Below, one piece after another: positions 1 to 9,153 of a stretch of DNA of 64,000 nt (positions are counted from its first letter, which is position 1; every line of letters begins with the position of its first letter). This DNA is from Mesorhizobium loti R88b (lineage in GTDB: Bacteria > Pseudomonadota > Alphaproteobacteria > Rhizobiales > Rhizobiaceae): positions 4,465,001-4,529,000 of the forward strand of contig NZ_CP033367.1 of assembly GCF_013170845.1 (NCBI RefSeq), written 5' to 3'. Below the pieces are notes generated by a model. It saw nothing but the letters and a program-made list of their open reading frames with translations. It ran no database searches and had not been told where the DNA came from. The translations under genes were made by a program, and so were the position numbers.

Positions 1-3000
1 ACCGCTCCGACGGCCTGCTCGCCCAATCGATCGGCGGCGGCGGCGGCAATGGCGGGTTCTCCGCAGCCGTCACATTCGCTGATGCAAGTGCGGGCATTTC
101 CGCATCGGTGGGCGGTTTTGGCGGTGGGGCCGGTACCGGCGGCAATGTCGACGTCACATCGGTGCAGAACTATTACACCAAGGGCAATTTCTCGAACGGC
201 ATCTCCGCCCAGTCGATCGGCGGTGGTGGTGGCAATGGCGGCTTTTCCCTGGCTGCCGCTGCCGGCGGTGAATTCGCCGGTGCCTTCAGTGTCGGCGGCA
301 TCGGGGCGGGCGGCGGCGACGCCGGCACGGTTACGGTCAACAGCACGGGCCGGTTCCTGACCGAAGGCACACAGTCCAACGGTATACTGGCACAGTCGAT
401 CGGCGGCGGCGGCGGCAATGGCGGCGCTTCGCTGAGCGGCACCTTCACGATCGGCACGGCCGGGATTTCGGCTTCCGTCGGCGGGTTCGGCGGCAAGGGC
501 GGCAAGGGCAATGCTGTCGTGGTCAACAACAATGTCGGCCAGACGATCACCGGTGTTTCCATCGAAACCAAGGGCCAGAGCTCGAACGGCATCGAGGCAC
601 AATCGATCGGCGGCAAGGGCGGCAATGGCGGCTTCTCCGGAAGTTTGGCCGGCTCGATCGAATCCAAGGCGACGCTGGCGCTCAGCGTTGGCGGATTCGG
701 CGGCACCGGCAACACGGCAAGCAGCGTCGACGTGACCAGCGTCGACAATATCCTCACCCATGGTGACGGTTCGAACGGTATTCTGGCGCAGTCGATCGGC
801 GGCGGCGGCGGCGACGGCGGTTTCAGCTTCGCCGGCACCATCACCGGTGACTCCAAGGGTCTTTCGCTTGCAGCGTCCCTGGGTGGCTTCGGCGGCAGCG
901 GCAACGACGCGGGCGCCGTCACGGTGAATTCCACAGGTGACATTACGACCGAAGGCAATCACGCGGTTGGCATTCTCGCACAGTCGATCGGCAGTGGCGG
1001 CGGCAATGGCGGGATCAGCGTCGCCGCCACCCTCGACCTTTGCACCGACTGCCAGACAAGCGTCGCCATCGGTGCATCATCGGGCGGTGCGGGCGGCAAT
1101 GGCGGCAAGGCTGTCAAGGTCGATGTGACGCATGTCGGCGACATAAAAACGCTGGGCGACGGCTCGGACGGCATCATGGCGCAATCGATCGGCGGCAGCG
1201 GCGGCAATGGCGGCCTGTCCGTGACTGGCGGGTTCTCCGGGGCCGACGGCAAGCAGATCAAGGCTTCCGTGGGCGGCTTCGGCGGCGCTGGCAGCCAGTC
1301 TGGCGAAGTGGTTGTGAACAACACCGGCAACATCACGACCGGCTCGCGGACGACCATCGAGCTCGCGCAACAGCTGTCTAGCCTGACAGGTCTTCACGTG
1401 ACCAACGACACGCTGACCGCGTTCGGCTTGCCAACCACCGTGCAGGTGGTGACCGGCCGCGATGCGTCGGGCATCCTCGCCCAGTCGATTGGCGGCGGCG
1501 GCGGCAATGGCGGCCTTGCGATCTCCGGCGCCGTCGGCTTCATCAGCGAAAAGACCAGCCTGAACATGGGTCTCACCATGGGCGGCTTCGGCGGCTCCGG
1601 TGGTTTCTCCGACAAGGTCTCGGTCACCAATGACGGCGCGATCGAGACATACGGACCGGCGGCCCATGGCATTCTGGCGCAGTCCATCGGCGGCGGCGGC
1701 GGCAATGGTGGCGGCGCTGTTACCGGCCTTCTGACAGCAGGGAACGCCGAGACCGGACGTCCGGTCAACGTCGCCGTATCTGTCGGCGGCCTGGGTGGCG
1801 ACGGCAACTATTCCGGTGCGGTATTCGTCGAACAGACCGGCGGCATCATCACCCATGGCGTCGGTTCAAACGGCATCTTCGCGCAGTCCATCGGCGGCGG
1901 CGGCGGCAATGGCGGCAACGCCAACACCATCTCGCTCCAGGCAGGCAGCGCTTGTACGTTCGATCCCCTGGCAATCGTGGACGTTCATCTGATCAAATCC
2001 TGCAAATCGCCTGAAAAGGGCACCGAGGGCGTCAACGTACAGGTGAATGTCGGCGGCTTCGGCGGCTCGGGCAATGACGCAAACACCGTCACGGTCATCA
2101 ACCACAGCTTCATTACGACGATGGATATGATGTCTTCCGGCATCGTGGCGCAGTCGATCGGCGGCGGTGGCGGATCGGGCGGTAACGCGATCGTTGGCAC
2201 CGACGGCCTCTACGCCAATCCGCTGCCGATCCCGCTGAACCCGACCGATATCGCCATCATTGCCGGCACTACTTTCAACAGCACTTCCGGTTTCGTGCAG
2301 TCGCTGGGCAATGTTGCCATCGGCGGCACCGGCGGTTCGGCAGGCGATGCCAAGGCCGTGAGCGTCACCAACGAAGGCGCGATCACCACGTCGGGCGCCT
2401 TTTTCTCGCACGGCATCATGGCGCAGTCGATTGGCGGTGGCGGCGGCGATGGCGGCAAGTCGGCCGCCGGCCTGTTCGGCCTCGTGTCCCTTGGCGGCAT
2501 GGGCAATGCGGCCGGCGACGGAGGCACTGTCGATGTCGAAAACAAGGTCGGCGCGGACATCTGGACCAAGGGTGCGTTTTCCGATGGCATTCTTGCCCAG
2601 TCGATCGGCGGCGGCGGCGGCGATGGCGGCGCGGCCGGCGGCCTGATCGCGGTCGGCGGCAATGTGTTGTCGAAGTCTGGCGGAGAGGTCAAAGGAAACG
2701 GCGACTACACGCATGTGGTAAACGCCGCTCATATTGAGACCGACGGGCTGTTTTCCAACGGCATCGTCGCGCAGTCGCTGGGTGGCGGCGGCGGCAATGG
2801 CGGCGCCGTTGGTCTCACGGGCATTACGGTCGGCGGCTGGGGCGGCTCGGCTGGTACCGGCGGCGAAGTCAAGGTGGAGAACACCACGGGCTCGACGATC
2901 CTCACCAAGGGCTTCGTCTCCTACGGCATTCTGGCTCAATCGATTGGCGGTGGCGGCGGCAATGGCGGGAGCAACACGCTAGCTGCAGCAGTCGCAATCG

Positions 3001-6000
3001 GCGGCGGCGGCGGATCGTCGGGCAAAGGCGGCCATGTCACTGTCCTCAATGACGGCATGATCGAAACGCAGGCTCTGGGCTCCATTGGCATCTATGCGCA
3101 AAGCGTGGGCGGCAGCGGCGGCACCGGCGGCAGCACATTCCTGTCGGCTGTGTCGGTTGGCGGGGCGGGCGGCGCTTCGGGAGATGGTGGCCAGGTCGAC
3201 GTCACCAATACGGCGCAGGTCAAGACGGCTGGCGCTGGAGCGGATGCGATCCGCGCCCAGTCGATCGGCGGCGGCGGCGGCGCGGCTGGCGGCAAGGGCG
3301 CCGACACGGGCGCCATGACGGTTGGAGCTTCGCTGCTTGTCTCGGTGGGCGGTGCGGGCGGCAATGCTGGTACCGGTGGTGCTGTCAATGTCACCAACTC
3401 GGGGCTCCTTCTTACTTCGGGCGACAAGGCCGACGGCATTTACGCCCAGTCGGTGGGCGGCGGCGGCGGCGAGGGCGGCAATGCCTACGGCATGGTCGCG
3501 GTCGGCGGCGGCGGCGGCTCGACGGGAGCGGGCGGGACGGTCACGGTCACCAACAACAAGGGCGGCCAGATCTGGACCAAGGGCATCCTGTCCAACGCAA
3601 TCTTCGCGCAGTCGATCGGCGGCGGCGGTGGCAATGGCGGCGCGGCCTATGCTGGTTCGCCCATCGGCGTCTCGAACAGCGTTGGTGGCAAGGGCGCTAC
3701 AGGCGGTGATGGCGGTGCGGTCATCGTCGACAATTATGACATGTTGCAGACCGATGGCGCGTCCTCGCAGGCCATCTTCGCTCAATCCGTCGGCGGTGGC
3801 GGTGGCAATGGTGCCAACGCCGGAAGCTTCAGCATTCAGGCTGTACCAATCCTGCCTGCGGAAGGTGTGACGGTAGGCGGCAGCGGCGGTGCCGGCGGTA
3901 ATGGCGGCACGGTCACGGTGACCAATCATGCCGATGCATCGATCGTTACCAACGCAGCTAATTCGACCGCGATCTTTGCGCAGTCAGTGGGCGGCGGCGG
4001 CGGCAATGGCGGCTCGGCCATTTCCGTGGCAACACCTCTTACCAATCCGCTCGGCGTGAGCGTGACGCTGGGTGGCAATGGCGGTGCGGCCGGCGATGGC
4101 AGCGACGTCAAGGTAACCAATGACGGCATGATCGTGCTGAATGGCGAAAATTCGCTTGGCATCATGGCGCAGTCGGTGGGCGGCGGCGGCGGAACGGCGG
4201 CCTCGGCGCTCGGTATCTCGGAGGTGCCGATCGCCATTGGTGGTGACACCGGCGCCGAGGGCAAGGGCGGCGCGGTGACAGTCTCCAACACCGGCTCGAT
4301 CACCATCAACGGCGACAACTCGATCGGCATTTTCGCCCAATCCGTGGGCGGCGGCGGCGGCCTGGTCAAAGCCGGCGGCGGCGCTGGAGCGGTGGAGTCC
4401 CAATCGGGCGGCACCGGCAATGGCGGCATCGTCACTGTGACCAACACCGCGGGCTCCATCATCATGAATGGCGACAACGCGATCGCCATCTACTCGCAAT
4501 CGGTCGGTGGCGGCGGTGGCGCCGTGGGCGTCAGCGAAACGCAGGCTCCGCAGATGTTCGCCAGGCTCTTCGCGCAGCCCCAGACGTTTGGCGCATTGCG
4601 CTTTTCCAGCAGCGCTGGTGGCGCGGGCCTAGCGGCAGCCACCATCTTCAACCAGACCGGAAACCTGATTGCTACCGGCAACAACAGCATTGCCATGCTG
4701 GCACAAAGCAGCGCGGCCGACGGCAATGGCGATATCACCGTCAACATCTTCAATCCGTCGGCAACGACAACGAGCCTCATCGTAGGCGGACTTGGAAATG
4801 GCACGGGCCTTCAGATTCTCGACGGCGCGACCAACACGGTCAACAATGACGGCGTCGTCACCGCGGTCGAAAAGGTTACAGGCGATTTCGTTTCCGTGGA
4901 TGCAATCAATGCCACGCTGTCTTATCTCGCGCCCAATGCGACGACGGCGCAAACCGTGTCTGGCATCAACGGCTATGCCATACGCGGAACAGGCGGCGAT
5001 GACGCGATCGAAAACGCAGGCCTGGTGATGGGCTCGGTTGACCTGCAAGACGGTGACAACAGCTTCCACAACCAGGCCAAGGGTGTCTTCGACCTGGGCG
5101 TAAATGTTGATCTGGGCGGTGGCTTGTACAGCAATGACGGCCTGTCTTCCCTGGGCGGATTGAACTTCGTCCAGACGACGCAGCTGACGGGCGACTTTAC
5201 GCAATCGGCGGTGGGCATCCATGCTGTCGATCTCGATCTTGCCTCGATCACCGCGGACCGCCTGAACCTCACAGGCTCGGCTTCTGTTGCCGGCGACATT
5301 TCGATCAATCTGCTTAACCCGGCCATCAATGCGGCAAAGGCCAAGCCCGGCACGCATGAGATCACGATCGTTTCGGCTGACTTGGGCGAAACGCATCACG
5401 GCATCAATCTTGTGGCGCCCAACACGGCGGTTGCTACGTATGCGCTGACCTACCCGGCCGTTCCGGATACAGACATCGATATCAGCTACAGGATCGACTA
5501 TTCCCCGCAAGGATTGACCGACAATCAGCATTCTGTCGGCAATGCGGTGAACATGATCCAGACGGATCAGACCTCGCCGGCCTTCGCCCCGATCGCGACC
5601 CTGCTGTTTTTCCAGCCCGATACGGCGGCACTCGGCAAAGCCTATGATTCCCTGTCGGGCTCGGGCACTTCCGGTTTCCAGCAGATGACCTTCGATGCCA
5701 ACGATGCCTTCCTGTCGACGGTGTTTCAGCGCACCAGGGGCTGGATATCGAACGACAATGCCGGCACGACGGTCCTTCAGGACACCGCCTCCATCCCACT
5801 TGGCTACTTCCCGACCAAGCCTGCCAAAAGTGGTGCGCCGGCTGATATCGGCATGCCGGTCAGCAGTCCCATCTACCGCGCCTGGGTGGCGGCCTTTGGC
5901 GGATATGGTGAGTCGGCGGCGGATGCCGGTGTAGGCTCAGCCGCATCGACCGACCGTACCGGTGGCGTTGCAGTCGGCCTCGACTATCAGCCGAATGAAA

Positions 6001-6764
6001 ACTGGTTGATGGGGTTGGCGGCGGGTTACGGCAACAGCAGCTTCGACACACCTGATCGTTTAACGTCTGGCCGCAGCAAGGGTGACGGGCATTTCGCGGT
6101 CTACACCACCTACCAGGACAATGCCTTCTATGCGACGGGCAGCCTTGGCCTGGCGTTCTATGACATATCCACGCAGCGCGCTGTCTCGATACCGGGCGTC
6201 ACCTTGCAGCAGCTGGGCGGCGCAGTTCAGATCCCTGGAATGTCGGAGACCGTGGATGGGAGCTTCAACAGCCGCTTGTTCAGCACCAGTCTCGAAACCG
6301 GCTACAAGCTGACTTCGGGCGCGATTGAATTGACGCCGTTTGCCGGAATGCAATTCCAATCCATACATTCCGATCCCTACAGCGAGACAGTTGGCGGCGC
6401 GCCCAGCGCCCTTGGCCTCAGCTTCGCCGACCGTACCATCAACTCGTTGCCTGGCTTCCTTGGCCTGCAAGTCAAATCGCAAGCCAATCTCACTGACTCC
6501 GTACAGTGGGCAGGCTGGGTTCGTGCCGCCTGGCGACATGAATTCTTGTCCGACCGTTCGGTTGATGCCGCCTTCCTGGCGGCACCTGGGTATGACTTCG
6601 TCACGAATGGCGGGTCAGTTGCCAAAGACTCGCTTCGCCTCAGTCTCGGATCGAAACTGTCCCTCGGCGACAGCGCCGCGATCTTCGGCAATTTCAGCGG
6701 CGATCTGAGCAAAGGGGTTTCTCCGACCTATAACGGAACGCTGGGTCTGCAGGTGAACTGGTGA
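1..6764 (+). CDS. Giant glycine-rich repeat autotransporter (5' end outside window)
   Basis: The reading frame is open from base 3, so the true start lies upstream; about 2,253 residues are visible. The first ~1,500 consist of units of about 50-90 residues, each carrying the core AQSIGGGGGNGG, with a VxVxN-type strand before it, as in a beta-helical passenger. A non-repetitive linker follows (about 1,560-1,950). The last ~290 residues look like an autotransporter beta-barrel: alternating aromatic and small residues ending in GLQVNW with a terminal Trp. The expected role is a type V secreted surface protein, such as an adhesin or biofilm factor; that role is inferred from the family. The signal peptide is not visible. 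An IalB-family gene starts 20 bases after the stop and may be co-transcribed. Confidence 0.9.
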   Translation, partial: RSDGLLAQSIGGGGGNGGFSAAVTFADASAGISASVGGFGGGAGTGGNVDVTSVQNYYTKGNFSNGISAQSIGGGGGNGGFSLAAAAGGEFAGAFSVGGIGAGGGDAGTVTVNSTGRFLTEGTQSNGILAQSIGGGGGNGGASLSGTFTIGTAGISASVGGFGGKGGKGNAVVVNNNVGQTITGVSIETKGQSSNGIEAQSIGGKGGNGGFSGSLAGSIESKATLALSVGGFGGTGNTASSVDVTSVDNILTHGDGSNGILAQSIGGGGGDGGFSFAGTITGDSKGLSLAASLGGFGGSGNDAGAVTVNSTGDITTEGNHAVGILAQSIGSGGGNGGISVAATLDLCTDCQTSVAIGASSGGAGGNGGKAVKVDVTHVGDIKTLGDGSDGIMAQSIGGSGGNGGLSVTGGFSGADGKQIKASVGGFGGAGSQSGEVVVNNTGNITTGSRTTIELAQQLSSLTGLHVTNDTLTAFGLPTTVQVVTGRDASGILAQSIGGGGGNGGLAISGAVGFISEKTSLNMGLTMGGFGGSGGFSDKVSVTNDGAIETYGPAAHGILAQSIGGGGGNGGGAVTGLLTAGNAETGRPVNVAVSVGGLGGDGNYSGAVFVEQTGGIITHGVGSNGIFAQSIGGGGGNGGNANTISLQAGSACTFDPLAIVDVHLIKSCKSPEKGTEGVNVQVNVGGFGGSGNDANTVTVINHSFITTMDMMSSGIVAQSIGGGGGSGGNAIVGTDGLYANPLPIPLNPTDIAIIAGTTFNSTSGFVQSLGNVAIGGTGGSAGDAKAVSVTNEGAITTSGAFFSHGIMAQSIGGGGGDGGKSAAGLFGLVSLGGMGNAAGDGGTVDVENKVGADIWTKGAFSDGILAQSIGGGGGDGGAAGGLIAVGGNVLSKSGGEVKGNGDYTHVVNAAHIETDGLFSNGIVAQSLGGGGGNGGAVGLTGITVGGWGGSAGTGGEVKVENTTGSTILTKGFVSYGILAQSIGGGGGNGGSNTLAAAVAIGGGGGSSGKGGHVTVLNDGMIETQALGSIGIYAQSVGGSGGTGGSTFLSAVSVGGAGGASGDGGQVDVTNTAQVKTAGAGADAIRAQSIGGGGGAAGGKGADTGAMTVGASLLVSVGGAGGNAGTGGAVNVTNSGLLLTSGDKADGIYAQSVGGGGGEGGNAYGMVAVGGGGGSTGAGGTVTVTNNKGGQIWTKGILSNAIFAQSIGGGGGNGGAAYAGSPIGVSNSVGGKGATGGDGGAVIVDNYDMLQTDGASSQAIFAQSVGGGGGNGANAGSFSIQAVPILPAEGVTVGGSGGAGGNGGTVTVTNHADASIVTNAANSTAIFAQSVGGGGGNGGSAISVATPLTNPLGVSVTLGGNGGAAGDGSDVKVTNDGMIVLNGENSLGIMAQSVGGGGGTAASALGISEVPIAIGGDTGAEGKGGAVTVSNTGSITINGDNSIGIFAQSVGGGGGLVKAGGGAGAVESQSGGTGNGGIVTVTNTAGSIIMNGDNAIAIYSQSVGGGGGAVGVSETQAPQMFARLFAQPQTFGALRFSSSAGGAGLAAATIFNQTGNLIATGNNSIAMLAQSSAADGNGDITVNIFNPSATTTSLIVGGLGNGTGLQILDGATNTVNNDGVVTAVEKVTGDFVSVDAINATLSYLAPNATTAQTVSGINGYAIRGTGGDDAIENAGLVMGSVDLQDGDNSFHNQAKGVFDLGVNVDLGGGLYSNDGLSSLGGLNFVQTTQLTGDFTQSAVGIHAVDLDLASITADRLNLTGSASVAGDISINLLNPAINAAKAKPGTHEITIVSADLGETHHGINLVAPNTAVATYALTYPAVPDTDIDISYRIDYSPQGLTDNQHSVGNAVNMIQTDQTSPAFAPIATLLFFQPDTAALGKAYDSLSGSGTSGFQQMTFDANDAFLSTVFQRTRGWISNDNAGTTVLQDTASIPLGYFPTKPAKSGAPADIGMPVSSPIYRAWVAAFGGYGESAADAGVGSAASTDRTGGVAVGLDYQPNENWLMGLAAGYGNSSFDTPDRLTSGRSKGDGHFAVYTTYQDNAFYATGSLGLAFYDISTQRAVSIPGVTLQQLGGAVQIPGMSETVDGSFNSRLFSTSLETGYKLTSGAIELTPFAGMQFQSIHSDPYSETVGGAPSALGLSFADRTINSLPGFLGLQVKSQANLTDSVQWAGWVRAAWRHEFLSDRSVDAAFLAAPGYDFVTNGGSVAKDSLRLSLGSKLSLGDSAAIFGNFSGDLSKGVSPTYNGTLGLQVNW
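21..4520 (+). repeat. Coding tandem repeat array (AQS[I/V]GG units)
   Basis: Twenty-four copies of the core AQS(I/L/V)GG occur between these positions, plus one degenerate copy near 4,700. The DNA of the cores is nearly identical (cagtcgatcggcggcggcgg and close variants), while the DNA between them differs in length and sequence. Copies up to about 2,950 almost all read QSI; copies after about 3,080 mostly read QSV. This is a protein-coding repeat, not a CRISPR array. Confidence 0.9.
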
Positions 6765-6784
6765 GATGTCTGGAGTCTGGATTT

Positions 6785-7384
6785 ATGCTCAAGAAACTTG
6801 TGTTGCTCGTTCCGGCTCTGATGGCGCTGGCGGCAACGCCTGCGCTACAGGATGCTGTGGCAGCGACGCCAGCCCAGACTACGGATCAGCCGCCAGCGCC
6901 CGCCGACGCCACTGCGGTTGCGGGCGCACCTGACCTGACCACCGCCACCTTCGGCGACTGGGTGGTGCGGTGCGGTCTGACGGAGGCGGCTCAGGGCCAG
7001 CCTGGCAGGAAGAACTGCGAAGTCGTGCAGAACATCATGGTGCAAGGCCAGTCTGCGCCTTTCGCTCAGATTGCATTTGGCAAACTGACACAAGACGCGC
7101 CCTTGTATTTCACGGCCGTCGTGCCCGTGAGCATCTCATTGCCCAGCACAATTCGCATTTCCGCCGACAAGTCTGAAGCTCAACCGGTTGAGGTCGCCTA
7201 TACGCGCTGCCTGCCAACCGGGTGCTTTGCCAGCTTGCAGATGACTGACGGAGTGCTTGAGAAGTGGCGTGCGCTGTCGGCCATGGGCGAGATGACTTTC
7301 AAGACCGGCAATGGACAGGACGCGACGGTACCTATCTCTTTCAAAGGCCTGGCCCGCGCTTTGGACGATTTTGCCAAGCAATGA
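6785..7384 (+). CDS. Invasion-associated locus B (IalB) family protein
   Basis: A 199-residue secreted protein. The start chosen is the ATG opening MLKKLVLLVPALMALAA, a signal peptide that ends near an Ala-rich site; in-frame codons further upstream would spoil this leader. The mature part carries the IalB hallmarks: an FGDWVVRC stretch, a CEVVQ segment, and a later pair of cysteines in TRCLPTGCF. IalB proteins are small periplasmic or envelope proteins first linked to invasion in Bartonella; their biochemical role is unclear. It follows the autotransporter with a 20-base gap, suggesting one transcript. A paralogue lies at 47145-47777. Confidence 0.85.
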   Translation: MLKKLVLLVPALMALAATPALQDAVAATPAQTTDQPPAPADATAVAGAPDLTTATFGDWVVRCGLTEAAQGQPGRKNCEVVQNIMVQGQSAPFAQIAFGKLTQDAPLYFTAVVPVSISLPSTIRISADKSEAQPVEVAYTRCLPTGCFASLQMTDGVLEKWRALSAMGEMTFKTGNGQDATVPISFKGLARALDDFAKQ

Positions 7385-7439
7385 TCATGGCGATTTAATA
7401 CAACTCGTGAGCCTAAATCTTCAGCACGGTGCGAAAGGA

Positions 7440-7762
7440 TAGGACTTTCGCCAGCATCGGGAAGCGCTTTGGCTCATGCTCTCGGTTATGCCCACATCAT
7501 GCGCCCCGGCTGGTTGCGCCTCGCGGCGCTGCCGGTCCGGTACCTCGATCGACTTTCAGGGCCGCATCTCGAAGGCCGGCGACGCGGAGGTGCGGCGCGC
7601 GTTCTACGAGGCGGCATCCTGTCTGATGGGACGCTTCAAGGGCAAGAACAAGGTCTAGATCTGGGCCGAGAGATCGCCAAACGCTCCTGTCATCGCAAGG
7701 CCTGTGTCGCTGTGGCGCCCAAGGTCGCGGTGATCATTCACGCCATGGGAAGCGACGGGAGT
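7440..7762 (+). pseudogene. IS110-family transposase, decayed C-terminal fragment
   Basis: Two frames together give a recognisable IS110 tail. From about 7536 one frame reads SGTSIDFQGRISKAGDAEVR and continues to FKGKNKV, then stops at 7658. After a frame change the next reads REIAKRSCHRKACVAVAPK and on to about 7750. In intact IS110 transposases these blocks are continuous near the C-terminus, in the helix-turn and Ser-containing domain. No start, no N-terminal DEDD domain and no IS ends are visible. The fragment runs into the truncated integrase on the other strand, so it probably marks an old insertion or deletion junction near 7763. Confidence 0.75.
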
Positions 7763-8037
7763 CTTTGGAGCATATCGAGGGCCGCGGCCTCGGAGCGGCG
7801 AGGGGACTTGCCTACATCGCACATGTCGTCGATATGAAGGTCGATGAGTTCGCCGAAGGTCTTCAGGCGCGCTGTACGGGACTTGGTCGGCGTCTCACCG
7901 CGATCGACCTGGCGCTCGGCGTCGGTTGCCGATCGTCGTGCATCGTCTCGGCGTAGGAAGGTTTCGCTGACGTGCCGACCTTTGCGACGGACTTGGACAC
8001 GCCAGGAACCGGACGAGAGCTTTGTGTAAGTGGCCAT
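7738..8037 (-). pseudogene. Truncated tyrosine-type site-specific integrase (N-terminal part)
   Basis: The reading frame starts MATYTKLSSGSWRVQVRRKG, the three-stranded arm-binding domain typical of phage and island integrases, and continues into a SAM-like core-binding start (FGELIDLHIDDM). It breaks at about residue 91, where the sequence becomes the reverse complement of the IS110 fragment. About three quarters of the usual 350-400 residues, including the catalytic R-H-R-Y domain, are missing. It points away from dusA, whose start lies 115 bases off; integrases of the dusA-targeting class sit in this position. Non-functional remnant. Confidence 0.8.
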
Positions 8038-8152
8038 TTTTTCGTGTGCGCTCCGTGTGCAGTGAGAGATCGAAACGTGGCGAAAAGGGTCGTATTCTGG
8101 CGTAAATTCGTGTGCACTCGGCAGGTTCTAACGATTTGATGTTGAAGAAAAA

Positions 8153-9151
8153 ATGATGAAAAATCAAGGTCATAGAGTGGCCATAGCGCCCATGATGGAC
8201 TGGACGGACCGGCATTGCCGGTTCTTCCATCGCCAGCTGACGAGCCGTGCGTTGCTCTATACCGAGATGGTGGTGGCCGACGCGGTCATTCACGGCGCGC
8301 GCGATCGGCTGCTTGGTTTCGACGTTGAGGAGCATCCGCTCGCCCTGCAGCTCGGCGGCTCCGATCCGGCAAAACTTGCCGAGGCGGCGCGCATCGGCGA
8401 GGCGTTCGGCTATAACGAGATCAATCTCAATGTCGGCTGTCCGTCCGATCGCGTCCAGTCGGGCACGTTCGGCGCCTGCCTGATGAAGGTGCCCGACCTT
8501 GTCGCGAACTGTGTCGCGGCAATGAAAGCATCCGTGACGATTCCCGTCACCGTCAAATGCCGCATCGGCGTCGACGAACAGGATCCCGAGCCGGCGCTCG
8601 ATGCGCTGGCGGACGGGGTCTTCAACGCCGGCGCCGACGCCTTGTGGGTGCATGCGCGCAAGGCGTGGCTGGAAGGGCTGAGCCCCAAGGAAAACCGCGA
8701 TATCCCGCCGCTCGACTACAACAGGGTCTATCGGCTGAAGGCCAGAAAACCAAACGAATTCATTGGCATCAATGGCGGCATTCAGTCGCTTGAAGAGGCG
8801 CGGGCGCATCTTGATCACGTCGACGGCGCCATGCTTGGCCGTGCTGCTTATCACACGCCAGGCATTCTGGCGGGGGCGGATGCCGCCTTCTACGGCGCCC
8901 CATCCGAGGCGTTCGATTTCGCCGCGCTGATCGACACGATGGCGGATTATGCGGCACGCCATATCGAGCAGGGTGGCCGGCTCGGCCATGTCACCCGCCA
9001 TATGGTCGGACTGTTCCACGGATTGCCGGGTGCGCGCCGCTACCGCCAGATCCTGTCGACCGACGCAAACCGGCCCGGTGCCGGGCCCGACGTGCTGAAG
9101 ACGGCTTTCGCGGCCGTCGATTTTGGCGGAAGGGCCGCCGAAGCGGCCTGA
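8153..9151 (+). CDS. dusA: tRNA-dihydrouridine synthase A
   Basis: A 332-residue FMN enzyme that reduces uridine to dihydrouridine in the D-loop of tRNAs (positions 20/20a in the family). Visible motifs are APMMDWTD at the N-terminus, NVGCPS near 93-98, the catalytic cysteine in GACLM (about residue 109), VKCRIGVD, and the flavin-phosphate-binding NGGI. Length matches the DusA family. The N-terminus is short (MMKNQGHRVAIAP) and the AT-rich DNA just upstream differs from the surroundings, which fits a gene whose 5' end is the attachment site of an integrated element. The start is supported by a weak GAAG ten bases upstream. Confidence 0.95.
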   Translation: MMKNQGHRVAIAPMMDWTDRHCRFFHRQLTSRALLYTEMVVADAVIHGARDRLLGFDVEEHPLALQLGGSDPAKLAEAARIGEAFGYNEINLNVGCPSDRVQSGTFGACLMKVPDLVANCVAAMKASVTIPVTVKCRIGVDEQDPEPALDALADGVFNAGADALWVHARKAWLEGLSPKENRDIPPLDYNRVYRLKARKPNEFIGINGGIQSLEEARAHLDHVDGAMLGRAAYHTPGILAGADAAFYGAPSEAFDFAALIDTMADYAARHIEQGGRLGHVTRHMVGLFHGLPGARRYRQILSTDANRPGAGPDVLKTAFAAVDFGGRAAEAA

Positions 9152-9153
9152 CC

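Noticed and set aside
173..3929. Long open frames on the minus strand opposite the autotransporter (for example 1077-1856 and 1866-2939)
   Set aside because: They mirror the GGC/GCC-rich repeats, give Pro- or Ala/Arg-rich low-complexity text and have no ribosome sites or recognisable domains.
21..4520. CRISPR-like regular repeats
   Set aside because: Repeats and spacers are all in one coding frame, with variable spacing and a glycine-rich product.
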